From CAWATZ01 sp963784995 (GTDB taxonomy: Bacteria > Planctomycetota > Planctomycetia > Gemmatales > Gemmataceae), in assembly GCA_963784995.1 (NCBI GenBank), contig CAWATZ010000011.1, positions 186,001-250,000 of the forward strand: 64,000 nt of DNA. The letters run 5' to 3'. Below the pieces are notes generated by a model that was not told where the DNA came from, ran no database searches, and saw only the letters and a list, made by a program, of their open reading frames with translations. The position numbers and the translations under genes are program-made. Positions 26,957-34,375 of the stretch are shown here, piece by piece. The first letter of the stretch is position 1. Every line of letters starts with the position of its first letter.

Positions 26957-27348
26957 CGCAGCTTCGCTATGGCCGAAGAATCGTTCCGGAGCGCGAAGGC
27001 TACCGCCGCTGGATTGATCCGCGCGTCTGGACGCTGCCGGCGTCTGCTGTCGTGACCTACCTGCGAAACAAGGGTTGGCAGGAAGTCGAGCCCGACCGTC
27101 CCCATTATCGGGTCTTCGAGGAGCCGCACCCAGCGGAGGGAACCAGTCGCGCCTATCAATTCGTTCCCACTTTCGAGCAGGAACCGGGTTACGGTCAGCA
27201 GATGTTCGAGTTGCTGACGGGCCTCGCCCAGTTCGAGGATCGGCAGGCCACCGAGGTCATTGACGACATTCTGCATCTGGCCAGTGCGGGACCCCAGGGG
27301 AATGGAGTCGCTGCCGATCAATCTGCCCCCGCGGGAACGACTCGCTGA
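26953..27348 (+). CDS. Hypothetical protein coupled to DUF4365-like gene
   Basis: 131 residues from the ATG at 26953, overlapping the previous stop by 4 nt. It starts MTQLRYGRRIVPEREGYRRWIDPRVW and continues with SAVVTYLRNKGWQEVEPDRPHYRVFEEP, then a helix with LLTGLAQFEDRQATEVIDDILHLA. The middle (VVTYLRNKGW) looks like a small helix-strand fold that recurs in short partner proteins, but I do not recognise a family. No signal or membrane segment is seen. Coupling and small size suggest it acts with the DUF4365-like protein, for instance as regulator or immunity partner; that is inference only. Confidence 0.6.
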   Translation: MTQLRYGRRIVPEREGYRRWIDPRVWTLPASAVVTYLRNKGWQEVEPDRPHYRVFEEPHPAEGTSRAYQFVPTFEQEPGYGQQMFELLTGLAQFEDRQATEVIDDILHLASAGPQGNGVAADQSAPAGTTR

Positions 27349-27556
27349 ACGAACCGCGACCCGAACAGACAAAGGTGGGTCCATTTACTTCTGGGCAGAA
27401 TTTTTCCCTTTCGTCTCTTGACAGCGGCACTGCGCCCCGTCAATCTGGAGAGAATGAATGGTCGAGTGATTGACCCCACCCAACCACGAACCTGCCTCGA
27501 CCTCCCACCACCCACCCTTTTCCCCTCACACCCAAGTGAGGGGCGGATTGAAACTC

Positions 27557-28892
27557 ATGTTTGACCTCAACACCGGACGGACCTCGGATTGCACCGGCCT
27601 GAGCCGGCGCTCGTTCCTGCGCGTCGGCGGTCTCTCGGCCCTGGGGCTCTCGCTGTCCTCGTTCTTCCGCCTCCAGCAGGCGGTCGCCGCCACCGGCTCG
27701 ACGCCGCAGAAGGCGGTCAACTGCATCCTGCTGTGGATGCAGGGCGGACCCAGCCATCACGACACCTTTGACCCCAAGCCGGACGCGCCCGCCGAGGTGC
27801 GCGGCGAGTTCGGCACCGATCCCGACCACCCTGCCGGGCATCCGCATCGCCGAGCATCTGCCGCTGCTGGCCCGGCAGACCGACAAGTACAGCATCATCC
27901 GCGGCCACGATCCCAAGAACGGCAGCCACGGCATGGCCGACCATCTGATGATGACTGGCCACAAGTTCAACGCCGCTCTGCCCTTCCCGTGCTTCGGCTC
28001 GGTGGTGGCCAGGGAGCGCGGCTACCGCGACGGCATCCTGCCCTTCGTGCAGCTGGGCCGGTTCATCGATCGCCGTTTCAACGGCGGCATCGCGGGCTTC
28101 CTGGGCGATCAGTACAACGCCTTCGAGGTGCCGGACGATCCCAGCCAGCCGACCTTCAAGGTGCGCGACCTGAGCGTCGAGAGCGCGGCCCAGCAGGCCC
28201 GGCTGGAGCGGCGCTACGCCATGCTCACCGAGGTCGATCGCTACCAGAAAGCGGCCGAGGAAACCTCCCAGTCAGTCAAGGCTCGCGACGTCTTCTACGA
28301 GAAGGCCCACGGGCTGATCACGTCGCCGCGGGCCAAGAAGGCGTTCGACCTGTCGCTGGAAGCGGACCGGCTCCGCGACGCCTATGGCCGGACCCAGTTC
28401 GGCCAGTCGTGCTTGCTGGCCCGCCGGCTGATCGAGGGCGGCGTCCATTTCGTGACCGTGACCGATGGCGGCTGGGACACGCACCAGAACAATTTCCGCA
28501 GCCTGAAGGAGCGTAAGCTGCCGGTGCTGGACCGGGCCTACTCGGCCCTGCTGCAAGACCTGCACGATCGCGGCTTGCTGGACAGCACGCTGGTGGTCTG
28601 GTTCGGCGACTTTGGCCGGACGCCGAAGATCAACCCATCGGCGGGGCGCGACCACTGGGCCTCGGCGGGCGTGGCCTGCATGGGCGGCGGCGGCGTCAAG
28701 AGGGGCGAGGTGGTCGGCGCCACCAACGCCCTGGGTGAGGTGGTCATCGACAGCCCGGCCACGCCGCAGGACCTGGCCGCCACGATCTACCACACCCTGG
28801 GCATCCCGCTGCACACCTGGTATCGCACGGCAGACGGCCGGCCCATCGAGCTGTGCCCGGAGGGCAAGCCGATCAAGCAACTGGTCGGCTGA
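27557..28892 (+). CDS. DUF1501 protein with Tat signal (one apparent frameshift)
   Basis: The start is the ATG at 27557, MFDLNTGRTSDCTG, followed by the twin-arginine signal LSRRSFLRVGGLSALGLSL and a cut near AVAA. DUF1501 features follow: NCILLWMQGGPSHHDTFDPKP, then after a frame break at about 27817-27821 TLPGIRIAEHLPLLARQTDKYSIIRG, GSHGMADHLMMTGHK, VTDGGWDTHQNNF, VVWFGDFGRTPKIN and GRDHWASAG. The length is one base over a multiple of three, and GGCACCGATCCC in place of GGCACCATCCC would account for it. The reconstructed protein has about 444 residues. DUF1501 proteins are sulfatase/alkaline-phosphatase-fold relatives exported in planctomycetes, usually paired with DUF1549/DUF1553 cytochromes; no such partner is beside it here. 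Confidence 0.88.
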
Positions 28893-29002
28893 GGCCGGGT
28901 TGCGAACGAAGACACGATCGATCTCCGCGTCCGGTGCGCGAGCATAGGGGGGCCTACGGCGAGCCGCGACGCGGTTTGCTTTTTGGATCATGCCGGCAAC
29001 CG

Positions 29003-29031
29003 TTGACGGTGGTTCCCGGCCTCGCTATGAT
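29003..29031 (+). promoter_or_regulatory. Sigma-70-type promoter of tRNA-Phe
   Basis: TTGACG (29003-29008), a 17-bp spacer and TATGAT (29026-29031) lie just upstream of the tRNA. The expected start would be near 29038, about 9 nt before the tRNA 5' end. This is the clearest -35/-10 pair in the window. Confidence 0.75.
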
Positions 29032-29046
29032 CCTCAGTAGAAGCAA

Positions 29047-29119
29047 GGACAGATAGCTCAGCTGGTAGAGCGACGGACTGAAAATCCGTAGGTCGCCGGT
29101 TCAATCCCGGCTCTGTCCA
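29047..29119 (+). tRNA. tRNA-Phe (GAA)
   Basis: A 73-nt cloverleaf. The acceptor stem is GGACAGA/TCTGTCC (29047-29053, 29112-29118), discriminator A at 29119. The D arm is GCTCAGCTGGTAGAGC, the anticodon arm ACGGA-CTGAAAA-TCCGT with anticodon GAA, and the T arm CCGGTTCAATCCCGG. CCA is not encoded. A promoter lies upstream and a terminator 10 nt downstream, so it is a single-gene unit. Confidence 0.97.
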
Positions 29120-29128
29120 CTCGACGTA

Positions 29129-29160
29129 AAGGCTGCAATCCCAAGTGGTTGCGGCCTTTT
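29129..29160 (+). terminator. Rho-independent terminator of tRNA-Phe
   Basis: AAGGCTGCAA (29129-29138) pairs with TTGCGGCCTT (29149-29158) over 10 bp with one G-T wobble and a 10-nt loop, and runs into TTTT then CTCATTTC. Confidence 0.8.
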
Positions 29161-29280
29161 CTCATTTCTCCACACCCCATCTCAGCTTGCGCCTCCGGTA
29201 GTCAATGGGCAGGATTTACAGCATACCTGAATGGAGGAACGGCACGTGGCGGGAAGAAAACCGAAGCCGTACAAGAAAGA

Positions 29281-29732
29281 TCAATCGATAGATGGTCGAG
29301 GTGGCAAGCCTGGCAGGTCTGGCGGTTCCGGCAGCACCAGTGGGCCGTACCCGGCCAGCAGGCACTCCAGTTCCGCCCGTTCGCGCAGCATGGCCTCGAC
29401 ATCTCTGGGTTTCTTCGATGTTTTCGACCAATCGGCCAGTTGGTTGACCATGAGGCGACAATAAAACACTGGGTCCTGACGTGGGTGAGGGTCCAGCGCC
29501 GCGCCCAGGCAGCGGCCTCCAGCAAGGAGATGCGGCCCTGGTGAAGTTGCTCGACTGCCAGGGTCCTTGCCTGGAGGTTCCAGCGGATGGCCTGCGCCCG
29601 GTGTTCCTGTTGCAGTTCTTGCTCGTCGGCCTCGAAAATGTCGGCGAGCCATTCGCGCACCTCCAGCGCGGCCAGGGCCAGGCACAGCACGATCACAAGC
29701 AAAGAAAAAGGAACGAGCAAGCGAGTCAGCAT
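29281..29732 (-). CDS. Small membrane-anchored hypothetical protein (one apparent frameshift)
   Basis: The start at 29732 gives MLTRLLVPFSLLVIVLCLALAALEVREWLADIF, a single N-terminal membrane anchor, then a helix with RAQAIRWNLQARTLAVEQLHQGRISLLEAAAWAR. The frame changes near 29495-29503; the continuation DPHPRQDPVFYCRLMVNQLADW and MLRERAELECLLAGYGPLVLPEPP has the layout I associate with a small protein common in Gemmata-type genomes (a GRISLLEAA motif, then CRxMVxxL, then a C-terminal helix ending in GxLxLPEPP). The length is one base short of a multiple of three; about 150 residues when restored. Function unknown. The alternative frame running on to 29202 is Cys/Trp-rich and is likely out of frame. 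Confidence 0.6.
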
Positions 29733-29844
29733 GCCACTATCGTGACGTGGTCAGTGGCCGGTGTCCAGAAAAAATGAGCGACAAACTGAAAAAATCTTCA
29801 CAATCGGCTGATTGAGCAGGAGAGCAGATAGCATCCCTCCGGCA

Positions 29845-29864
29845 GCACGGTCTCCAGACCGTGC
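29845..29864. repeat. Short palindrome downstream of kinase
   Basis: GCACGGTCT-CC-AGACCGTGC, a 9-bp inverted repeat about 145 bp beyond the stop of the kinase gene. It may be a weak terminator or a fragment of a palindromic repeat; GGTCTGG recurs just to its right. Confidence 0.45.
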
Positions 29865-30009
29865 CGCAACGAGGGTCTGGACCTGGGCGGCAGCGAATCG
29901 TTGATGGGGTGGGGGCGGCCGGCGATTGTCCCTTGCGCGAATCGTGAAGACCGGGGATACTTGCTGCCTTCGGCAGGTCAGAGAAAGGCGGAGGCGGTTC
30001 GTGAGCCGT

Positions 30010-31728
30010 TCATCGGGGGGCTAATCGGCCGAGGGTCGCATCGCGCTGTGCCTGCATTGCGGCTTGAAGTCTGCGCTGGGCCGCTTGCATCCTGAGCTGT
30101 AAGCGGGTGACTTCCTGCTTGCTCACCTCCCCGCGGTTAGACCTGATTTGCGCCTCCTGATAAGCCTGGACAGCGATCTGGAAGGCTTGACTGGCTTGCT
30201 GGAGTTCCTGGCCAGCCTTCTCCTGAAAGGTTTTTCGGGGAGGGGTGCCTGCCCCGGCGAGAGGAGGGCCCGGCGGGGCTGGGACAGGCTCCTGCGGACG
30301 CCCCCTCACCACGGGCCCTGGAGGCGGAGCCGCTGGCTCGTTCTTGAGGGTGAATGTCCGGGGGAGGAGCGGAGCCGGCGGAGGCGGGGCAGGCTTCTCC
30401 TCGGGCCTGTCCGCGGTCGCCAGCCGGGTCTGCTCCTTCGCGTCCGGCGCGGCGGCATGCTGCAGGGCCCAGAGCAACCCCGCAACCGTGCCCACGAGGA
30501 TCGCCCCGGGCCAGGCGACCCAGCTGTGGCGCTGGACCAGGGCCCCCACCATTTGCAGGACTGCCGCCACCGATCCGGGTTTCCCCCCCGTGACAGTTGG
30601 CGGCGCAGGCGGGCCTTCTGAAGGATGAAGGATGAAGGATGAAGGATGAAACGGAAGAGTTTCCTGTCTTTCTTCATCCTTCATCCTTCCGCCTTCATCC
30701 TTCCGAGGAGGGAAGGGATCGCGGCCCTGTTGCCGGGCCAGCAGGCACCAGGGGCAGACGTCCAGACCCCGCGCGTAACGGTGCTGCGTGTTCCGCGGGC
30801 AAGTCGTCAGGTTCTTCTCGGCCTCTTCCAGGGCCTGCTGCCAGCGGGCCGCACTTGGGCGCAGGCCAAGATCCTCCCGGGCATCCTCGAAGCAACAACG
30901 CAGCAATTCCTGAACGGCCGGCGGCAGGACGGACCACGAGGGACTGTGCGGGCTCGGGAGGTACGGGCCTGGTCGCTCCCAGGCGTAGGGCCAGGAACCG
31001 GCCGCGATCCGCGCCGGGATCGAATCCTGCTCGCCGCTCTCCCCGCAGGTCCCCTCAAACGGGTGGACCCCTTGCATGAGCAGCCGGAAGATCAACACCG
31101 CCAGGGCGAAGGCGTCGTGTTCCGGCTTTCGGTCCAGATCGGCGACTGAGGCGCCTTGCAGTTCCGGCGGCACGTACTCGGGCCGGCCGACCGGGCAGCG
31201 GTAGAGCCGGCCGCCGGCCCGCACCTGGAACAGGTCCACGTCGATCAGGGTCGGCAGCGCCCGGGGCGTGACCACCACGTTGGACTCGTTGAGGTCGCCG
31301 ATGACGTACCCACTCTGATGCAGCGTGGCGACCACACCCGCCAGGTTCCGCGCCGTCCGCAGCAGACTCGCATAGTGGAACTGGGGGTAGACCTGCAGCC
31401 GCGCTCCAGGGTTGTAAACCTCCCAGAGCAAGGGAGCCTGCTCAATGCGAGGCATGAGGTAACCGACCACGCGGCGCTCGGCCCCGGCTTCGAGCAACCG
31501 TGCGACCGGCCAGGCGAGGGCCACGTGTCCGTTGCCCGCGCGCGGAACGGGCGGCGCGGTCAGCAGGGCCGCCAACTTGCCGGCATGCTCGGCCGTGGGA
31601 TTGTGATAAATCTTGGCCGCCAGGTCGGGGTGATCCGGCACCGCGTAGACGGAGGCTTCTCCCGCCCGGCTCAGCGCGGGCCCCTCCAACGTGATCTCCC
31701 AACCATCTTCTTCCCGCAGCACTCGCAT
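30010..31728 (-). CDS. Atypical protein kinase with zinc motif (YegI/TerY-associated type)
   Basis: 572 residues, ATG at 31728. The kinase domain (about 15-300) keeps the ATP lysine (K39, LAAKIYHN), but the catalytic loop reads YVIGDLNESNVVV (D145, N150) and the metal loop LIDVDLFQVR (D163/D165) instead of HRD and DFG; then YRCPVGRPEYVPPEL. This is the pattern of YegI-like kinases found with TerY vWA proteins. The zinc-type motif C310, H316, C325, C328 (TCPRNTQHRYARGLDVCPWC) follows directly, as in that family. After a linker partly encoded by a repeat (343-372) come one membrane helix (about 405-422), a Pro-rich stretch and a C-terminal coiled coil (490-560). The upstream genes are the toroid protein, 27 bp away, and the vWA protein. 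It probably phosphorylates a partner in a stress or envelope response. Confidence 0.82.
   Translation of the reverse strand: MRVLREEDGWEITLEGPALSRAGEASVYAVPDHPDLAAKIYHNPTAEHAGKLAALLTAPPVPRAGNGHVALAWPVARLLEAGAERRVVGYLMPRIEQAPLLWEVYNPGARLQVYPQFHYASLLRTARNLAGVVATLHQSGYVIGDLNESNVVVTPRALPTLIDVDLFQVRAGGRLYRCPVGRPEYVPPELQGASVADLDRKPEHDAFALAVLIFRLLMQGVHPFEGTCGESGEQDSIPARIAAGSWPYAWERPGPYLPSPHSPSWSVLPPAVQELLRCCFEDAREDLGLRPSAARWQQALEEAEKNLTTCPRNTQHRYARGLDVCPWCLLARQQGRDPFPPRKDEGGRMKDEERQETLPFHPSSFILHPSEGPPAPPTVTGGKPGSVAAVLQMVGALVQRHSWVAWPGAILVGTVAGLLWALQHAAAPDAKEQTRLATADRPEEKPAPPPPAPLLPRTFTLKNEPAAPPPGPVVRGRPQEPVPAPPGPPLAGAGTPPRKTFQEKAGQELQQASQAFQIAVQAYQEAQIRSNRGEVSKQEVTRLQLRMQAAQRRLQAAMQAQRDATLGRLAPR
30620..30704. 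repeat. In-frame GGATGAA-type inverted repeat within the kinase gene
   Basis: Four tandem GGATGAA heptads at 30620-30650 face an imperfect inverse at 30671-30704 (TTCATCCTTCATCC...TTCATCC). The translated segment, KDEGGRMKDEERQETLPFHP with SSFILHPSEGPP, adds about 30 residues between the zinc motif and the membrane helix without disturbing the frame. Confidence 0.75.
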
Positions 31729-31755
31729 TGGGGGGCTACCTTGATGCCGAGCGGC

Positions 31756-33075
31756 TCAGTCCTTCTTCTGGTCTGTCCTGTTGAGTCTGTTCGGGGGATC
31801 AGGCACCCGTTCGGCGGGCGGTACTGCGATCCTGTCCGCGCCTGGTTTGATGCGCAGGTCCGGTTGCGAAGTCGGCACGCGTAAGGACGGCTCCTGGACG
31901 AGAGGCTGCGTCGTGCCGGGCACCCGAACCAGGAGGTCCGGGGTCAGGTTGCTGCGCCGGAGGACGAGCAGGGCGAAACAGGTCCCGATGACGGGACCCG
32001 GCAGCTCGTCCCTGAAGCCGCCGTATTCCTCCTCCTTTTGGAGGACCAGCTCCACCGTCCAGGGATACCACTCCCGGCTGCCGATCTTTTCCAGGCCGCA
32101 GATGGCGGCCACCCGCTCCAGGGACCAGAGAAAGTACATCCTGCTCGGGGCATCGATGGCGTCTCCTTTCGCAATGCCGTCGCACGCCTTGGCGAGGAAT
32201 CGAAAGCCCCTGGTGATGGCCGGGTCGGACACCACGGTGGCTTCCCGGGGACTGCTGTTCCTCACGTAGCCCGGCGAAGCGCCCCGTTCCGCCGCCAGGC
32301 AGAACAGCCCCGCGCACGTCATGGAATGCTTGCTCCCGCTGGGGCCCGCGTAAGTCCAGCTGCCATCGTCCTGTTGCGACTCCCGGAAGTGCTGTGCGGC
32401 CAACCGCAGCGCCTTGCTCACAGACACCCCATGGCGCTGGGCGACCCAAAGTCCCAGGACGGCGAACTGGGTACAGGAGTTGTCGCCGGACCAGTTGGGG
32501 CCGTAATACCCCCAGAGGCCCGAGCGGTTCTGCCCCTCCAGCAAACGCCGGGCGAAGGTCCGGATGAGGCCCTCGTCGTTCGGGTCGCCCAGCCGGTCGA
32601 GGAACAGGATAGCCAGGGACAGCTCGTAGGTGCGGTCGAGGTCGCGCTGCGAGCGTACCAGGTCGGCAATCAGCCGCACGCCCGGGTCGTCGCGGGGCAC
32701 GTCGCACTCCAGCAGAGTCAGGCCCTGCAAACCCAACCAATTCTGGTAGGCCTTCGGATAAAACGAGCCCGGGCGCAGGTTCGCCAGGGCCCGGTCGATG
32801 GCCTGGTTGACGCGGAGGGGCAAAGACAAGGGGGGGGCTGGCCCCCGTCCGAGGAGTTGCTCCGGGGTGGGCCAGGGCCCTGGCGCGATCGCGAGGGGGC
32901 TCGGGGGGAGAGTGGTCGGTTGGGAAGCCGGGGGCGTTTGTTGGGGCCTGCTGTCCGGATGCGTCGGGCCCTGCTGGACCAGATGAAACACCCAGGCAAG
33001 CCCGCCGACCACAAAAACCAGGGCCGCGACGGCGACAGCCCCCGTCTGGGCGGCTTGAGACTCTCGGTCGGGCAT
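31756..33075 (-). CDS. Membrane-anchored alpha/alpha-toroid (squalene cyclase/prenyltransferase-like repeat) protein
   Basis: 439 residues from the ATG at 33075 (GGAGGT before it). The N-terminal anchor is AVAVAALVFVVGGLAWVFHLV (about 13-33), followed by a Pro-rich linker. The rest has alpha/alpha-toroid repeats of the squalene-cyclase or prenyltransferase kind: LVRSQRDLDRTYELSLAILF, RRLLEGQNRSGLWGYYGPNW, AAQHFRESQQDDGSWTY and MTCAGLFCLAA. The QW-like sequences (GQNRSGLWGY, QQDDGSW) are structural; the DxDD cyclase acid is not seen, so enzymatic cyclisation is unlikely. It lies between the vWA and kinase genes on the same strand (89 bp and 27 bp gaps), so it is probably part of that operon and likely a binding protein. 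Confidence 0.8.
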   Translation of the reverse strand: MPDRESQAAQTGAVAVAALVFVVGGLAWVFHLVQQGPTHPDSRPQQTPPASQPTTLPPSPLAIAPGPWPTPEQLLGRGPAPPLSLPLRVNQAIDRALANLRPGSFYPKAYQNWLGLQGLTLLECDVPRDDPGVRLIADLVRSQRDLDRTYELSLAILFLDRLGDPNDEGLIRTFARRLLEGQNRSGLWGYYGPNWSGDNSCTQFAVLGLWVAQRHGVSVSKALRLAAQHFRESQQDDGSWTYAGPSGSKHSMTCAGLFCLAAERGASPGYVRNSSPREATVVSDPAITRGFRFLAKACDGIAKGDAIDAPSRMYFLWSLERVAAICGLEKIGSREWYPWTVELVLQKEEEYGGFRDELPGPVIGTCFALLVLRRSNLTPDLLVRVPGTTQPLVQEPSLRVPTSQPDLRIKPGADRIAVPPAERVPDPPNRLNRTDQKKD

Positions 33076-33094
33076 AACTGACCTCCGCTCTTCG

Positions 33095-33167
33095 TGACAA
33101 GGTGACAAGGTGACAGGGTGACAAAAGACACGGGATTCCATCACCCTGTCACCTTGTCACCTTGTCA
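33095..33167. repeat. TGACAAGG-type palindromic repeat I overlapping a stop codon
   Basis: A perfect 27-bp stem: 33095-33121 (TGACAAGGTGACAAGGTGAC...) with 33141-33167, 19-nt loop. The last bases of the right arm (33165-33167) are the TGA stop codon of the vWA gene on the minus strand. The repeat thus fills most of the gap between the vWA and toroid genes. Confidence 0.88.
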
Positions 33168-33890
33168 TCCGAAGGTGGTCCCCCAGTCGATCCGCGGCCA
33201 GGCGACCGGCTCGTCAGCCAGGCCGGCCCCGGCGATGCTCGCTGACAACCAGGTGAACAGGTCGGCAAAGCGTAACCCCGAGAGCTTCACCGGCGGGCGC
33301 ACGGCGATCCGGGCCAGCAGCGGCAGGTTGGCCCCCTCGATACCGACCGCGAAGAAGACCGCCTGGCGCGCCGACTCCACGTTGCGGATGCGCTGGATCG
33401 CCTGGCGTGTCGCCGCCAGCGGCTCGCCCTGCGGCATGCCATCGGTGATCAGGACCACCCACGGCCGGGAATACGGCACCTCGTTGAGCTGGCAGCGGGC
33501 TTTGCGGGCTTCCAGGTGGTCCAGGCCGAAGAGGATGCCGGCACCCAGCGGCGTTTCCCCCCGCGCTTGCAGCACAGGGGGCCGAAACAGATCGGCCGTG
33601 ATGAAATCCTGGACGAGTTCTACCCCGGCCCCGAAGGTGACGATCGACACCTCCACGCGTTTGCGGGCCAGGGGAAGCTGGAGCAGTTGCTCCCGCAAGA
33701 CCTGCAGACCCTGGTTGAGGGCCAGAAGCGGGGCACCTTCCATGGACCGAGACGTGTCCAGCAGCAGCAGGCACAAGCAGCGCGGTTCGGGCTCCTCCGT
33801 GAGTTCCAGCTCGTAGTCGGAGAGTTCTTCGCCCCAGTCGAGATCTGCCTCGAAGGGCTCATCAAGGTGGGTATCCCGCGACTCCCCCAT
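33165..33890 (-). CDS. TerY-like von Willebrand factor A (vWA) protein
   Basis: 241 residues from the ATG at 33890; the frame is open upstream but lacks vWA features, and the ribosome site is weak, so the start is moderately sure. After an acidic N-terminus (residues 8-36) comes one vWA domain: the metal-ion-dependent adhesion site is LLLLDTSRSM (D45, S47, S49), T113 in GETPLGAGI and D150 in VVLITDGMPQG. This matches the TerY group, cytosolic vWA proteins encoded with a YegI-type kinase and a PP2C phosphatase. Here the kinase is two genes downstream, and no phosphatase is in the window. It is likely the first gene of the operon, so the scaffold or sensor of the module. Confidence 0.85.
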   Translation of the reverse strand: MGESRDTHLDEPFEADLDWGEELSDYELELTEEPEPRCLCLLLLDTSRSMEGAPLLALNQGLQVLREQLLQLPLARKRVEVSIVTFGAGVELVQDFITADLFRPPVLQARGETPLGAGILFGLDHLEARKARCQLNEVPYSRPWVVLITDGMPQGEPLAATRQAIQRIRNVESARQAVFFAVGIEGANLPLLARIAVRPPVKLSGLRFADLFTWLSASIAGAGLADEPVAWPRIDWGTTFG

Positions 33891-34375
33891 GCTGCCCTGC
33901 TCTTTCACCCGAGGTCGAGCGTGCCACACCCCTGGCGCGCGTTCCAGCCCCTGACACCGACTCGTCTGCTGAAACTCTAGCATGCGGTTTCCGCGGACAA
34001 CTCCTTCGCCACGGTTTTTCCGGCGGAGTGCGAAAGCGTTCGCAACCCACGTAACGCGGTGAGGCGGGCGGGCCTTGATGTCGTGCAGTTGCAGCATGGT
34101 CAGATTCCACGCTGGGACCACGCCAGGGTAAGTGATTGCGTGTTCAGGATCAAGGCGGGTCATTGTTTGACGTAAGCATCAAACGGTTGCCAGCCGAAAG
34201 ATGGCGCTCCAGGTCGGAAAGCCGGTTGCTGCTCCTTTTTTTCGGGTAAGGTTTGGCCCGCAACTGCCGTACTCTTTGCGCCGGCCCCTGGCGGACATCC
34301 GAATGAACGGACAACCCGCTGTCCCCGGGAAAGGGTTTTGCCTTTCGGTCCCCGTGATCCCTGAGGAGTTTCTCC
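33891..34375. other. Divergent intergenic region with possible operator
   Basis: 485 bp between the vWA operon (-) and the secreted beta-helix gene (+). It should carry both promoters; none was clear. TGCGAA-AGCG-TTCGCA at 34029-34044 is a short dyad that might be an operator for the vWA operon. A GAGGAG ribosome site sits just before 34376. No gene is seen. Confidence 0.4.
34029..34044. promoter_or_regulatory. Short dyad, possible operator
   Basis: TGCGAA and TTCGCA are separated by 4 nt, about 140 bp upstream of the vWA start. It may be a protein-binding site; chance is also possible. Confidence 0.3.

Noticed and set aside
27418..27446. A promoter TTGACA with CAATCT for the DUF1501 gene
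   Set aside because: The -35 is perfect and the 17-bp spacing fits, but the -10 matches the consensus at only about half its positions and lies over 100 bp from the start codon.
29202..29280. Longer C-terminus for the small membrane protein in its first frame
   Set aside because: After about 29500 that frame turns Cys/Trp/Arg-rich, while the other frame gives a regular helical protein ending before 29281.
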